Of a DNA stretch of 41,254 bases, positions 17,199-26,074 are shown piece after piece (position 1 is the stretch's first letter; each line of letters opens with the position of its first letter). The position numbers were made by a program, and so were the translations under genes. Where the stretch lies: contig JALQTQ010000004.1 of assembly GCA_023263995.1 (NCBI GenBank), forward strand, positions 1 through 41,254, in the 5' to 3' direction. The stretch comes from Akkermansiaceae bacterium (GTDB lineage Bacteria > Verrucomicrobiota > Verrucomicrobiia > Verrucomicrobiales > Akkermansiaceae). The notes below the pieces were generated by a model. The model searched no databases and was not told the DNA's origin. It saw only the letters and a program-made list of their open reading frames with translations.

Positions 17199-19076
17199 AT
17201 GAAAAAGTCCTTCCTTTCCCTTTCCTTGGTCCTCCCCTTGGCAGGACAGGTCTACACCCCGCCCGCGCCCAGCAACAATCCTTCGTCCGGGACCCCAACC
17301 GACACCGTGGTGCGCTCGAAGCCCGGCCAACCTGCGGCCGGCAACAACGCCAACGGAGGTCTCCTTGGAAACGAAATCGGATTCTTCGATCCCACCAACG
17401 ACACCATCACTTGGAACGGTAAGACTTGGGCCGCCAGCAACAACCGCCTCGTCCAGGCCCGCTTCGAGAAGTACCTGAACGAACCGGAAAACATGACCGT
17501 CGCAGCTGAGCTTTACCGCGCGACAATCGATGAAATCCTCGAAACCCTCTCGCCCCATCGCGACGAGGGCCCGGACTTTCTCGACGCGGTGGCCATGCTC
17601 CCGAAGGCTGCCGAATACCCGGGAGATGCCAAGCTCTGTGACTCACTCAGCAACGCGATCTACACCGCCATCCTCTCTCGCAAGGCCGACACCCGAGCCA
17701 AGGACCTGATGAAGCGGCTGGAAGAGGAAAAGCAGCGCAACATCCTCGACGCCGACTGGAAGGCCCGGACCGAAACCGACCCCAATGCCGGACGTACCCG
17801 CCAGACAGGCGAGAATGCCGAAGCCGCCAATGAGCCAGCCCGTGAACAGGGGCGTGGGGCCCAATCACTGCGCTATGCCGAACACCTCCGTCGGATCGCC
17901 GAAATCGAGGCCACCAAAAAAGCCTCGGAATTGGAACAAAAGGTGAAGAACGAACTTGCCAAGGTGCAATACCAAGCGCTCATGGTGCAATTCTTTGCCC
18001 AACGCCGATTCAAGCACGTCATCATGGCCTCCCGCTTTTACAACCAGATTTGGAAGGAAGGCGACGGCACCCTGTATATTGACAAGGACTCGGACATCAA
18101 CAAGGTCTTCAGTGAAAGCCTCGGGGTTAGCCCCACCGTCTCCACCCTTGATTCGCTTGCCAATGAGGCCATCCGGGACGTCAACAAGGGCGTCGAGGTT
18201 TTCGAATTCCTGGTTGAACGCGGCGAGCTGGAATCGGCTTCCAAGCGCTTGGCCGAAGCCTACGTCGTCGGTGAATTCATGCCTTCCATCAATACCCTTC
18301 CTCGGGAGAAGAAGCGTAAGGTCCTCGAGTTCGTCCGCGGGTCTAATGTTCTCCTCAATGCGATCGATGCCAAAGACTACGCCAAGGCCATTGAGCAGAT
18401 CGATCAGCTGAAGGGCACCGCCAAGGACTTTGACGCCACCAAGGCCGAAGCAGCCGTGGCCACCTTCACTCGCGCCAGCGACATGCACATCATGTCCGCC
18501 AAAAATGCCCTGATCGGAAAGGACACCGAAAAGGCCCAAGAGGAAATCCGCCTCGCCATGGAAATCTGGCCGCAGAACCCCAAGCTCGCCGAGTTCGACC
18601 GCCTCGTGAATGCCGGCGGCACCATGATCAAGCTCCGCAACGACTTCGACCGTCTCTTTGCCGAACAAAACTATCGCGAGGTCTTTCGCCGCCGCTTCGA
18701 ATTCGGACCCGCGATTGATGGCGACGCCGACCGGACCGCGAAATTCCGCCAGATCATGGAGAATATCGCCGCCATCGAAACCGCAGTCAAAGGAGCCGAA
18801 AAGATGGCCAACATAGGGCAGAATTACGCTGCTTGGGAAGAACTCTCGGTAGTGCACGAGCGCTTTCCAGACGACCCCAACCTGAATCAGTTCATGACCA
18901 CTTTGGCTCCAAAGGTTGCCGACTTCACGATCGCCCTCGAAAAGGGCAAAATGCACGAAGAGCGCGGGAATGTCGGCTCAGCTCTCTCGTGGTATTACAA
19001 AGCCAAACACCTCCATCCGCTCAGCGAAAAAGCAGAGACAGGTATCCAACGGCTGGTGCAGTCTGCCTTGCAATGA
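17199..19076 (+). CDS. Periplasmic helical-repeat (TPR-like) protein, conserved hypothetical
   Basis: The 625 aa protein has a short signal peptide (MKKSFLSLSLVLPLAGQ) and a Pro/Asn/Gly-rich linker (about 20-60). A long alpha-helical body follows. Residues about 165-260 are highly charged and coiled-coil-like (KDLMKRLEEEKQRN, EIEATKKASELEQKVKNEL). Residues about 380-620 contain TPR-like helix pairs (GKDTEKAQEEIRLAMEIWPQNPKLAEF, RGNVGSALSWYYKAKHLHP). There is no catalytic motif and no lipobox. It is likely a periplasmic scaffold. It is last in the transcript after the ABC transporter and the small anchored protein and is followed by a terminator. I do not recognise a named family. Confidence 0.85.
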   Translation: MKKSFLSLSLVLPLAGQVYTPPAPSNNPSSGTPTDTVVRSKPGQPAAGNNANGGLLGNEIGFFDPTNDTITWNGKTWAASNNRLVQARFEKYLNEPENMTVAAELYRATIDEILETLSPHRDEGPDFLDAVAMLPKAAEYPGDAKLCDSLSNAIYTAILSRKADTRAKDLMKRLEEEKQRNILDADWKARTETDPNAGRTRQTGENAEAANEPAREQGRGAQSLRYAEHLRRIAEIEATKKASELEQKVKNELAKVQYQALMVQFFAQRRFKHVIMASRFYNQIWKEGDGTLYIDKDSDINKVFSESLGVSPTVSTLDSLANEAIRDVNKGVEVFEFLVERGELESASKRLAEAYVVGEFMPSINTLPREKKRKVLEFVRGSNVLLNAIDAKDYAKAIEQIDQLKGTAKDFDATKAEAAVATFTRASDMHIMSAKNALIGKDTEKAQEEIRLAMEIWPQNPKLAEFDRLVNAGGTMIKLRNDFDRLFAEQNYREVFRRRFEFGPAIDGDADRTAKFRQIMENIAAIETAVKGAEKMANIGQNYAAWEELSVVHERFPDDPNLNQFMTTLAPKVADFTIALEKGKMHEERGNVGSALSWYYKAKHLHPLSEKAETGIQRLVQSALQ

Positions 19077-19103
19077 CCGGAACAAGCCCCTTGCCGATCT
19101 CCA

Positions 19104-19135
19104 AAGCATCTTTCCTCGGGGAAAGGTGCTTTTTT
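19104..19135 (+). terminator. Rho-independent terminator after the helical-repeat gene
   Basis: A 12-bp stem (19104-19115 with 19120-19131, one G-U pair in RNA) has a TCGG tetraloop and a run of T residues ending at 19135. The stem reaches the end of the convergent DUF971 gene, whose stop codon occupies 19135-19137. On the minus strand the hairpin lacks a T-run, so it is a weaker stop in that direction. Confidence 0.9.
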
Positions 19136-19428
19136 CAAGCCCCAAGACGAAGGAGTAAATCAAAGGAATAAATCCCAGTGCTGTGACCGTCACCCCAAAA
19201 AAAACGCATGGCATAGCCACCCACCACTTCGTGACGGACCAGTTGGAAACTTTTCGGACCATGCGCCACAGAGGGGACAACAACCTTCCCGGTCACGTCC
19301 GGTTCACCCGCGCAAGCGGCACAAGGACAGGCTCGGCGGAGTTGCTCAAAGTTCAGGTAGCTCTCCCGACCATCCGACCAGGCCAAGGCCACCTCGTTTC
19401 CCATCACCGCGAAGTTTGCAAGTTTCAT
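19135..19428 (-). CDS. DUF971 (GBBH-like N-terminal) domain protein
   Basis: The 97 aa single-domain protein matches the DUF971 pattern: an opening strand, WSDGRESYLNFEQLRRACPC with CAAC nearby, and GGYAMRFFWGDGHSTGIYSFDLL at the C-terminus. The CPCAAC cysteines correspond to the zinc-binding site of the N-terminal domain of gamma-butyrobetaine hydroxylase. In bacteria the stand-alone domain is often found near iron-sulfur cluster genes, and its function is unsettled. It overlaps the yggS stop by four bases (ATGA), so translation is probably coupled. Its own stop abuts the terminator stem of the convergent gene. Confidence 0.88.
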   Translation of the reverse strand: MKLANFAVMGNEVALAWSDGRESYLNFEQLRRACPCAACAGEPDVTGKVVVPSVAHGPKSFQLVRHEVVGGYAMRFFWGDGHSTGIYSFDLLLRLGA

Positions 19429-20132
19429 GGCATTTCTTGTTTGAGCCGGGGACCGAAGATGGCCGACCCCACTCGCACGATGGTCGCCCCCTCCTCGATC
19501 GCCACTTCGTAGTCACTGCTCATTCCCATGCTGATTTCCGGAAAAGATTGGCCCGCCCTTCCTTCCAACTCCTCCTGCAATTCGCGCACCCTCGCAAACC
19601 AGGGCCGCGCCTCCTCTGCGCTCTTCACCCGAGGCGGGATGCACATCAAACCCTGCAAATTCAAGCAGCCAGACGACAGAATCTCGTCGAGACCCTCCCG
19701 AAGCTCATCAGGCGCAAAGCCATGTTTGCTCTCCTCTTCGCCGATGTTGACCTCGAGAAAAACTTTGGGTCTTATTCCCAGCTCCCCGGCCACCCGATCC
19801 GCAAAGCGGACCAGCTTGAGCGAGGACAAACTCTGCACCACCTGGAAGAGAGAGAGGACTCGCCGCACCTTGTTGCGCTGCAGGGTCCCGATAAAATGCC
19901 ACTCGAGATCATCGGGAAGGCGTGGGATCTTCTCCTCCCCTTCCTGCAAACGATTCTCACCAAAAAGGAGCTGACCTGCTTGAACCGCTTCCCCGACCAC
20001 ATCGGCGGGCCAGGTTTTGGAAACCACGAGAAGCTGGACCTCCCGGCCAACCCGCGCAGCAGCCTCGGCGACGTTCCTCCGAACAATCGCCAAATTGGCA
20101 GAAACCACGCTCATCGCTCGCGGCTCACTCAT
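19425..20132 (-). CDS. yggS: YggS/PLPBP-family pyridoxal-phosphate homeostasis protein
   Basis: The 235 aa protein has the alanine-racemase-like fold of the PLP-binding protein family. The PLP lysine lies in LLVVSKTWP (about 38), followed by FGENRLQE and WHFIGTLQRNKVR. The C-terminal phosphate-binding region is ISMGMSSDYEVAIEEG...VRVGSAIFG. These proteins have no known enzymatic reaction and buffer cellular PLP. The ATG at 20132 overlaps prc by 8 bases; a second in-frame ATG at 20114 (MSVVSANL) is an equally good family start. DUF971 follows with a four-base overlap. Confidence 0.94.
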   Translation of the reverse strand: MSEPRAMSVVSANLAIVRRNVAEAAARVGREVQLLVVSKTWPADVVGEAVQAGQLLFGENRLQEGEEKIPRLPDDLEWHFIGTLQRNKVRRVLSLFQVVQSLSSLKLVRFADRVAGELGIRPKVFLEVNIGEEESKHGFAPDELREGLDEILSSGCLNLQGLMCIPPRVKSAEEARPWFARVRELQEELEGRAGQSFPEISMGMSSDYEVAIEEGATIVRVGSAIFGPRLKQEMP

Positions 20133-22356
20133 CTCGCTTGAGGACCCCAGCCACTTTCCCAGCCTCCACTGCCTTGATCAGATCACGCAAGATGGCCAAG
20201 CCCTCGCGCTTGGTGGCATCGAGACCGCTGGGCCATTTCGGAGTATCGTCGAGGTCGGCAACGGCATCCTCAGCCTGCCTCATGTGACGTTGTGCGTCGT
20301 CCTCAAGATCCACCTCCGGGAGTGTCTCGAGGTCCACGTCATCGAGAGTGAGGCGGTAACTTTTGAAGGCTTTTTCATCCGCCTCTTTCATCGCCGCAAA
20401 GCGCTTGATTCGCTCAGCATTCCGCTCCTTGCGCCGCCCATCGGCCTCAGCGATCTCCTTTCGGCGGGCCTCGATGTTGAGTGAAGTCTTGTTTGCCTTC
20501 ATTCGTTCCTCGAGCCGCTCGGTGTCCTCAATGACATAGGCAAAGTCTTGGCTAGCTTTGATCCGCTCCGCGCTTTTTTCCTCAAGCATGGCAATAAAGA
20601 GATTCTCCCGCTTGAATGGTTCGAAGTCACGCGCCCGGCGAATTTTATCGTGCGCGAGGGCATGGTCGGCATACTGCTCACCGACTTCAAGGGCATCCCG
20701 CACCGATGGCAACACGATGTCGGGGACCACCCCCTTTTTCTGCGTCGAGCTTCCCGCGACCCGGTAGAACTTTTGGATCGTCAGCTTGACCGCCCCTGCG
20801 CGATCACTGTCAGCAAGCGGAGGCATGAAGCGACCAATTTCCAACGGCTGCTGCACTGTCCCCTTGCCATAAGTCGATGATTCCCCGACGACGACCGCCC
20901 GGTTGTAATCCTGCAAGGCACCCGCCAGAATTTCGCTTGCCGAGGCACTCCCCTTGTCGGTCAGAACAACAATCGGACCATCGTAAAGGGGACGACGAAA
21001 AGGCGATTCCAGGGCCTCGATATGCCCGTTGGTCCGCTTGATTTGGACGACTGGTCCCTCGCCCACAAAAAAACCAGTGATCCGGCGCACCTCCTCCAGC
21101 GACCCTCCTCCATTCCCGCGCAAATCGATCGCGAGACCATCGATTGCCTCCTTTTTGAGCCGATCCAGCAATCGCTCAAGGTCACGCGACACTCGAACAT
21201 CGCGATCCTGAGGATCAAAGTAGAAGGAGGGCATCTTGATCACTCCCAGTTTCATTTGCCCGTCGCCCTGATTGTAATCGATGATCTCGGCGGTGGTGAG
21301 CTCATCTTTCATGGTCACCTCCTCCCGCTTGATGACGATGATGCGCGTTTCCCCGGCCGGGGCACCGGCCGGTTCGACCTTGAGAGCCACCTCAACCCCT
21401 TCTTCCCCACGGATCATTTCGACCACTTTGTCGAGAGGCATGAACATGATGTCGACCCAGTTACCGTCGTTCTTGGAATCCACCCCAACGACCCGGTCCT
21501 TCAACTGCAATTCGCCCTGCCGGTCGGCCGGGCCGTTGTTGACGATGCCCTCGATCTTGGTCGCACCATCATCTTCGGCTCGAAGCAAGGCCCCGATCCC
21601 GACAAGCCGGTTCTGGATGTTCACCTGAAACTGCTGCAACTCGCGGGCACTGAAATATTCGGAGTGTGGATCGTGAGCCCGGGCCACCGCACTCAGGAAG
21701 TAGTTGGCAACGTCCTCTTCATCAGTCCCTTCGATCGTCTTGAAAAAGCGCTCGTAACGCTGGGCAATCTTTTCCTTGGCGTTGGGCTGATCCTTCAGCG
21801 GATCCTCTTTGCCCTGTTCCTTGGCTCGGCGAGCAATTCCTTCGCGACGAAGCGTCTCTGCAAGAAGAGCCTCCTTCAATTGCAAGCGCCAAAGATCCCG
21901 GGCGACCGTGGCATCCTTCGGCCAGGCCGCCTCCTCGCGATCTTGCTCGATGAATTCATCCTTGGTGAAATCAAAGTCATGCTTGTTCAAGAGGTCCTGC
22001 ACCAGTTGGGCACGCTCCTGCACCCGCTTTTGGTAGCGTTTGTAAATCTCAGAAGCAGCATCGATCGACTGCTTGTTCATGAGCAGATCATCGAATTTTT
22101 CGCGATACTTCTCAGCAAATTCATCGACATCGGCCTGCTCGAAGTAAAGGCGAGACGGATCCAGGTCCCCCAAGAAGTCGTCAAAAATCCGCTGACTCAA
22201 ATCATCATCAAGGGGCATGCGGGCGTAGTGCCCATTCTGAAGAATGTAAGACATCTCACGGGCCACCGCATTGAAGTCCGCAGCCAGAGTTGTGCAGCTT
22301 GGTAAGAGCCAAATCGAGAGAACGGGTGCCAAGAAGCGTTTGAGATTTTTCATCAT
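20125..22356 (-). CDS. prc: Tail-specific C-terminal processing protease (S41A, Prc/Tsp)
   Basis: The 743 aa protein has the Prc architecture. Its N-terminus carries a lipobox-like LLPSC, so it may be a lipoprotein. A long helical N-terminal domain (about 30-240) is followed by a PDZ domain (about 245-340). The S41 domain contains LAIDLRGNGGGSLEEV, the Ser in DKGSASASEI (near 470) and the Lys in TYGKGTVQQ (near 496), matching the roughly 25-residue Ser-Lys dyad spacing of E. coli Prc. The helical C-terminus is highly charged. It trims or degrades periplasmic proteins at their C-termini. A PDZ protein gene lies 57 bases upstream on the same strand and yggS overlaps downstream. Confidence 0.95.
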   Translation of the reverse strand: MMKNLKRFLAPVLSIWLLPSCTTLAADFNAVAREMSYILQNGHYARMPLDDDLSQRIFDDFLGDLDPSRLYFEQADVDEFAEKYREKFDDLLMNKQSIDAASEIYKRYQKRVQERAQLVQDLLNKHDFDFTKDEFIEQDREEAAWPKDATVARDLWRLQLKEALLAETLRREGIARRAKEQGKEDPLKDQPNAKEKIAQRYERFFKTIEGTDEEDVANYFLSAVARAHDPHSEYFSARELQQFQVNIQNRLVGIGALLRAEDDGATKIEGIVNNGPADRQGELQLKDRVVGVDSKNDGNWVDIMFMPLDKVVEMIRGEEGVEVALKVEPAGAPAGETRIIVIKREEVTMKDELTTAEIIDYNQGDGQMKLGVIKMPSFYFDPQDRDVRVSRDLERLLDRLKKEAIDGLAIDLRGNGGGSLEEVRRITGFFVGEGPVVQIKRTNGHIEALESPFRRPLYDGPIVVLTDKGSASASEILAGALQDYNRAVVVGESSTYGKGTVQQPLEIGRFMPPLADSDRAGAVKLTIQKFYRVAGSSTQKKGVVPDIVLPSVRDALEVGEQYADHALAHDKIRRARDFEPFKRENLFIAMLEEKSAERIKASQDFAYVIEDTERLEERMKANKTSLNIEARRKEIAEADGRRKERNAERIKRFAAMKEADEKAFKSYRLTLDDVDLETLPEVDLEDDAQRHMRQAEDAVADLDDTPKWPSGLDATKREGLAILRDLIKAVEAGKVAGVLKRDE

Positions 22357-22413
22357 GAGAAGCCTGAATTGTAGCGGGGATTTGTGAACCCTGCATGGAA
22401 TTAACGTAACCTA

Positions 22414-23133
22414 CTAGCGACGATCAGCGATGAGATTTTTTCTTTCCCTCTCGATTTCGGCCATTAACCAGCGCCGAAATTCCGCGAGTTGCTCCAAGAT
22501 CTCCGTGGACACCATTCCTCCCCCGTCCACCAAGGCGGCTCGTTGAATCCTCGCGCGCTCGCTTGGAACCGGAAGGATTCCCAACTTGAGCGGAATGTCC
22601 AGCAGCATGCCTTCACGCTTGACCGTGAGGGCTACCGAAGTGTTCGGCGCTTGCCTCTGGATTTCTTTCGCGGCCTCATTGACGCGATCGTCACTTTGGA
22701 ATGGGTGGTTATTGATCTTTAGGATGATATCGCCGGCTTTGAGGCCACTCGCTGCCGCCGGGGTCTGCGGGGCCACTCGAACCACCACGACTCCGGGCCC
22801 CTGTTCAGCAAGCGGTCGCAATCGGCCCAACTGATCATAGCGCGCCGACATCATTTGAACACCAAGATACCCTTTCGGGGGGAAATAAGCGTGCTCAAGG
22901 GCGGGAATGAGGCGGCGGCGAAACTCCGGGTCGGAACTCGTGACGTAGAGTTTGAGGAGCTCCTCCCGGGCCCGGCCACGATTCCTTGACGCCCAATTCG
23001 TGATGATCTCTTGCGCCCGTTCCCTTCGCTCCTCCTCTTCGTGGGACAAGTCAGCGAGAGGCAAAGCTTCCCCAGCCCGAAGCGGGTTGAAATGACCCAA
23101 AAGCGTCAGGAATGTCAGGATCACAACACGCAT
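22414..23133 (-). CDS. Exported PDZ-domain protein
   Basis: The 239 aa protein has a signal peptide (MRVVILTFLTLLGHFNPLRA), a charged helical segment (about 25-85) and a single PDZ domain (about 90-190). The PDZ contains GYLGVQMM, then VVRVAPQTPAAASGLKAGDIILKINNHPF, the carboxylate-binding and groove motif. The basic C-terminal helix is RRWLMAEIERERKN. No protease triad is present, so it is an adaptor-like protein rather than an enzyme. It is immediately upstream of prc on the same strand. This suggests it presents substrates to, or regulates, the protease, comparable in principle to the Prc/NlpI pairing though NlpI is a TPR protein. That role is inference. Confidence 0.85.
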   Translation of the reverse strand: MRVVILTFLTLLGHFNPLRAGEALPLADLSHEEEERRERAQEIITNWASRNRGRAREELLKLYVTSSDPEFRRRLIPALEHAYFPPKGYLGVQMMSARYDQLGRLRPLAEQGPGVVVVRVAPQTPAAASGLKAGDIILKINNHPFQSDDRVNEAAKEIQRQAPNTSVALTVKREGMLLDIPLKLGILPVPSERARIQRAALVDGGGMVSTEILEQLAEFRRWLMAEIERERKNLIADRR

Positions 23134-23178
23134 CTTGGCGATATTCTACAAGACCAAGGGCACGAATCAATCCTCCAC

Positions 23179-23211
23179 AAAAAAACCGGACCTTCAGCGA
23201 AGAAGGCCCGG
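23179..23211 (-). terminator. Rho-independent terminator of the polysaccharide-export operon
   Basis: A 10-bp stem with one mismatch (23186-23195 with 23202-23211) has a 6-base loop and, on the minus strand, seven T residues. It lies 20 bases past the OPX gene stop and before the PDZ gene, so it separates the export operon from the protease unit. Confidence 0.9.
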
Positions 23212-23230
23212 CTCGGACGAAAAACAAACT

Positions 23231-23794
23231 TTAGCGATTGAGGATATTGGTCTGAGGCACCTCAATGGTATCATTGGGGTAGACAAGAATGGCCTTACTC
23301 TTCAGCTCCCTCATGTCATACACGTAAGGCTGACCACGACGATACAGCTTGACCCGATTCATCGCAGCATAAGCAGTTTCTCCACCGGCCGCTTGGATCG
23401 CGCCATACAAGGTCATCCCTTCAGTCCATTGCCGCTGGCCCGGCTGACGCACCTGCCCCCCAATGGTCAGCAGCTGGTTGTCGATCGATTTCCGGTCCTC
23501 CTCACTATAGATTTGAAAGACAGGGTCGGTGTAAATTTCAGCCGCCTTGTATTTTTCGGCGATGTTTTGAGCGAGCTCTGATTTGGTCAAACCGGCTGCC
23601 CGGACTGATCCGATCTGCCACATCGTGATCGTTCCCGAGGCAGACACCGAATAGACGTTGTCCAGTCGCCCTTTCTCAGACACCGGCACTCCGGTGATAG
23701 AAATCTGAAGGGTTTGTCCTGAACGAACAGTCTGAGCGTGGGCTGCGACAAACAATCCGAGAAGGGTCAACGTGATGATTGCAATTTTTCTCAT
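23231..23794 (-). CDS. Short Wza-like polysaccharide export (OPX) protein
   Basis: The 187 aa protein has a Sec signal peptide (MRKIAIITLTLLGLFVAAHA) with no lipobox Cys. A polysaccharide-export domain follows (about 24-100; RSGQTLQISITGVP and VSASGTITMWQIGSV). One SLBB-type domain comes next (about 108-180; LLTIGGQVRQPGQRQW, TLYGAIQAAGGETAYA, NDTIEVPQ). E. coli Wza is about twice as long and ends in an amphipathic helix that spans the outer membrane; that helix is absent here. Short OPX proteins of this kind need a separate outer-membrane barrel, and such a gene lies in the same operon. It should be the periplasmic collar of the export channel. It is last in the operon and followed by a terminator. 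Confidence 0.9.
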   Translation of the reverse strand: MRKIAIITLTLLGLFVAAHAQTVRSGQTLQISITGVPVSEKGRLDNVYSVSASGTITMWQIGSVRAAGLTKSELAQNIAEKYKAAEIYTDPVFQIYSEEDRKSIDNQLLTIGGQVRQPGQRQWTEGMTLYGAIQAAGGETAYAAMNRVKLYRRGQPYVYDMRELKSKAILVYPNDTIEVPQTNILNR

Positions 23795-23848
23795 GGTCTT
23801 TGGTTTTGGCGTTCGCGGAGTGCGGTTTTCTTTCGGGTGTCAAGAAGG

Positions 23849-26026
23849 TTAGTAGAGGTCCTCGGCCTTGGTGGAGCGGGATTCCGAAGCCGAATCTTCA
23901 ACTCGGATAGGCTTCGAGGTCGCTGGGGTGTCCATTCCAGCGGTGGCTTCGTCGGTCGCCGTCGGGGCGTAGTAGGTGTAGTAACTGGTGTAGTATTGAT
24001 ACTGACTGTCGCTACGAACATCCACGTTGTTGAGAACAACCCCGATGACCTGGCCACCGACGTTTTCAACGGCCTGCTTGACGCGCATGAGCATGTTACG
24101 GGGAAGCTTGCGATGCTGGACAACCACCATCGTGAGATCGACCTCACTGGCCAGCACCGCAGCGTCACTCACACCAAGGATGGGTGGAGAGTCCACCAGC
24201 ACGAGGTCGAAGCGCTGTTTGACATCCTGCAGCAACTCGGACATGCGACGCGAATTCAGAATCCCGGCCGCATCAGCCGGTAAAATACCGGAAGGCAAGA
24301 AGTAGAGATTGTCGACCGGGCTTTGAAGAATGACATCCTCAAGCGCGAGGTCGGTCGTCAGATAGTTGGTCAAACCAACCGAATTATTAATATCGAAGAA
24401 AGCGTGAAGGCGCGGGCGACGAAGGTCGGCATCAATCATGAGCGTGGTGTATCCGCCTTGCGCACAAACGTAAGCCAAGTTTACCAAGGTCGTTGATTTG
24501 CCCTCGCCGGCACCACCGGAAACCACCGTGATCGAGTTATCTTCCGGGTTCTTGCGGTTGAATTCGATATTGGTCCGCAAGATGCGGTAGGCTTCGGCAT
24601 CGGGGCTCATGCCACTCTGCTTGTGCAGAATTCCCACGTCCTTCGGAATGACCGCAAGCACGGGAACCTGCAGGTAACGTTCCACGTCCTCAAGGCTCTT
24701 GACTGAGGTATCAAGATGCTCAAGCAGGAAGGCAATCCCAACCCCGAAAATGAGCCCGACACCGGCACCAAGGAGCAAATTGAGAGTGAAGTTCGGAAAG
24801 ACGGGCGATTTGCCAATCTTGGGTTTCTCGTGGAGGGTAATCGGGTCACGAGGCATCTTCAGAAGCACGCGTGCTTCCTGCTGACGAATCTTCATTTCCC
24901 GCAACATCGCTCGAGACTGCTCGTAGGCTTCCTTGGCTTGGTTGTAGCGACTCTGCTTGAGCGAGAGTTCGATGGTGTCAAAGGTTTTACCCTCAACCAT
25001 CGTTTCCATACGCTCGACTTGACGATTGATCAGTTCGCGTTTGGTTTGCAAGTTGGCCTTGAGCGATACGACCTCTTTGTGGGCCTCCTCCATCAAACTC
25101 TTGGCCCGCTCATCCATGGCTAGGATGTCTGGGTGCTTCCGCCCCAATCCTTGCGCCATCATGCTGAGGCGCTCCTGCTTGGCCTCACGCGCTTGGGTGT
25201 AGTAATAAGTCACCTGGTTTTCCGGCAAATCGAGGCCAGCAGCAAAGCTGATCAAATCATCGTTATCGAGCTCAACCAACTTTTTGATCTGAATCTCAAT
25301 CTGATCCACCTGCACCTTGAAGTCATCAAGCTTCTGTCGCGCAATCTCAAGCATCTTGCTTTCCGTCATTCCCAAGGGATTAGACTGTCCCTCCTCAAAA
25401 TAAGGGATCCCATATTGCTGGATCAGAACGGTCAGTTCCTTCCTGTTATCCTGTACGATGTCACTTTGGGCCACCAGCTCGTCATCCAAGGCTTTCAGCG
25501 CCTTTTGTGCCCGGCTGACTTCATTTTGACGACGGCGCTCCATGTAAGCCGTCGAAACAGCATCCGCGATGGCCTTGGCATCGGCCGAATTAGCATGGCG
25601 AACGGAAATCTCAATAAAGTCGGTCCCACGGCGGGGAGAAGCAGAGACAATTTCCTTGAGAGTGCTAACCACTTCTTCGAGGGACTGCCCCCAGCGTGTC
25701 GGCAGCTCAATGTCCTCGGCCGCTTTCTTCAAGGTCTCCGGGGCAATGATGGTTTCAAACTCATTCTCCATGTAGTTCCGGGTCATGAGGCTTCCCGGGT
25801 TGGTCCCTCCGCCTCCGTTACCAATTGGGTTAATCGACAACATTGATGGGTGAACCTGAACTACCGAGGAACTCTCATATTTCTCCGGCATCACCGAAGT
25901 AATGACGGCCGCGGTCATGAAAACTAAGAGGAAGGTCAGGAGAATGACCCCGTAACGGTTCTTGATCACCTGCCAGTAATCAATAGAGCCGGTCGATTCG
26001 GTGATAGGCTGAGACTTCCCTTGCAT
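23849..26026 (-). CDS. Wzc-like polysaccharide co-polymerase with bacterial tyrosine kinase domain
   Basis: The 725 aa inner-membrane protein has a first helix near 30-50 (ILLTFLLVFMTAAVITS), a periplasmic Wzz domain with long coiled coils (about 60-400) and a second helix near 420-445 (LLLGAGVGLIFGVGIAFLLEHL). The cytoplasmic BY-kinase has Walker A GGAGEGKST, A' LMIDADLRRP and B LVLVDSPP. The tail has a tyrosine cluster (YQYYTSYYTYY), a usual autophosphorylation site, and ends in Tyr. It controls chain length and export through phosphorylation cycles. I chose the ATG at 26026 over the TTG at 26041. No tyrosine phosphatase or glycosyltransferase gene is nearby. Confidence 0.94.
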   Translation of the reverse strand: MQGKSQPITESTGSIDYWQVIKNRYGVILLTFLLVFMTAAVITSVMPEKYESSSVVQVHPSMLSINPIGNGGGGTNPGSLMTRNYMENEFETIIAPETLKKAAEDIELPTRWGQSLEEVVSTLKEIVSASPRRGTDFIEISVRHANSADAKAIADAVSTAYMERRRQNEVSRAQKALKALDDELVAQSDIVQDNRKELTVLIQQYGIPYFEEGQSNPLGMTESKMLEIARQKLDDFKVQVDQIEIQIKKLVELDNDDLISFAAGLDLPENQVTYYYTQAREAKQERLSMMAQGLGRKHPDILAMDERAKSLMEEAHKEVVSLKANLQTKRELINRQVERMETMVEGKTFDTIELSLKQSRYNQAKEAYEQSRAMLREMKIRQQEARVLLKMPRDPITLHEKPKIGKSPVFPNFTLNLLLGAGVGLIFGVGIAFLLEHLDTSVKSLEDVERYLQVPVLAVIPKDVGILHKQSGMSPDAEAYRILRTNIEFNRKNPEDNSITVVSGGAGEGKSTTLVNLAYVCAQGGYTTLMIDADLRRPRLHAFFDINNSVGLTNYLTTDLALEDVILQSPVDNLYFLPSGILPADAAGILNSRRMSELLQDVKQRFDLVLVDSPPILGVSDAAVLASEVDLTMVVVQHRKLPRNMLMRVKQAVENVGGQVIGVVLNNVDVRSDSQYQYYTSYYTYYAPTATDEATAGMDTPATSKPIRVEDSASESRSTKAEDLY

Positions 26027-26074
26027 GGCGTATGTTTTCAAAAGTGATGTGGTTGGGATGGGTAGGCATAAATT

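Noticed and set aside
17865-18956. Minus-strand ORF of 363 codons
   Set aside because: It is a shadow of the helical-repeat gene. It is rich in Gly, Val and His without any recognisable fold.
21022-22305. Plus-strand ORF of 427 codons
   Set aside because: It is antisense to prc, with no signal, domain or motif. The prc frame carries the Ser-Lys dyad.
25133-25846. Plus-strand ORF of 237 codons
   Set aside because: It is antisense to the Wzc-like coiled-coil region. Its Leu-rich composition follows from the opposite-strand codons.
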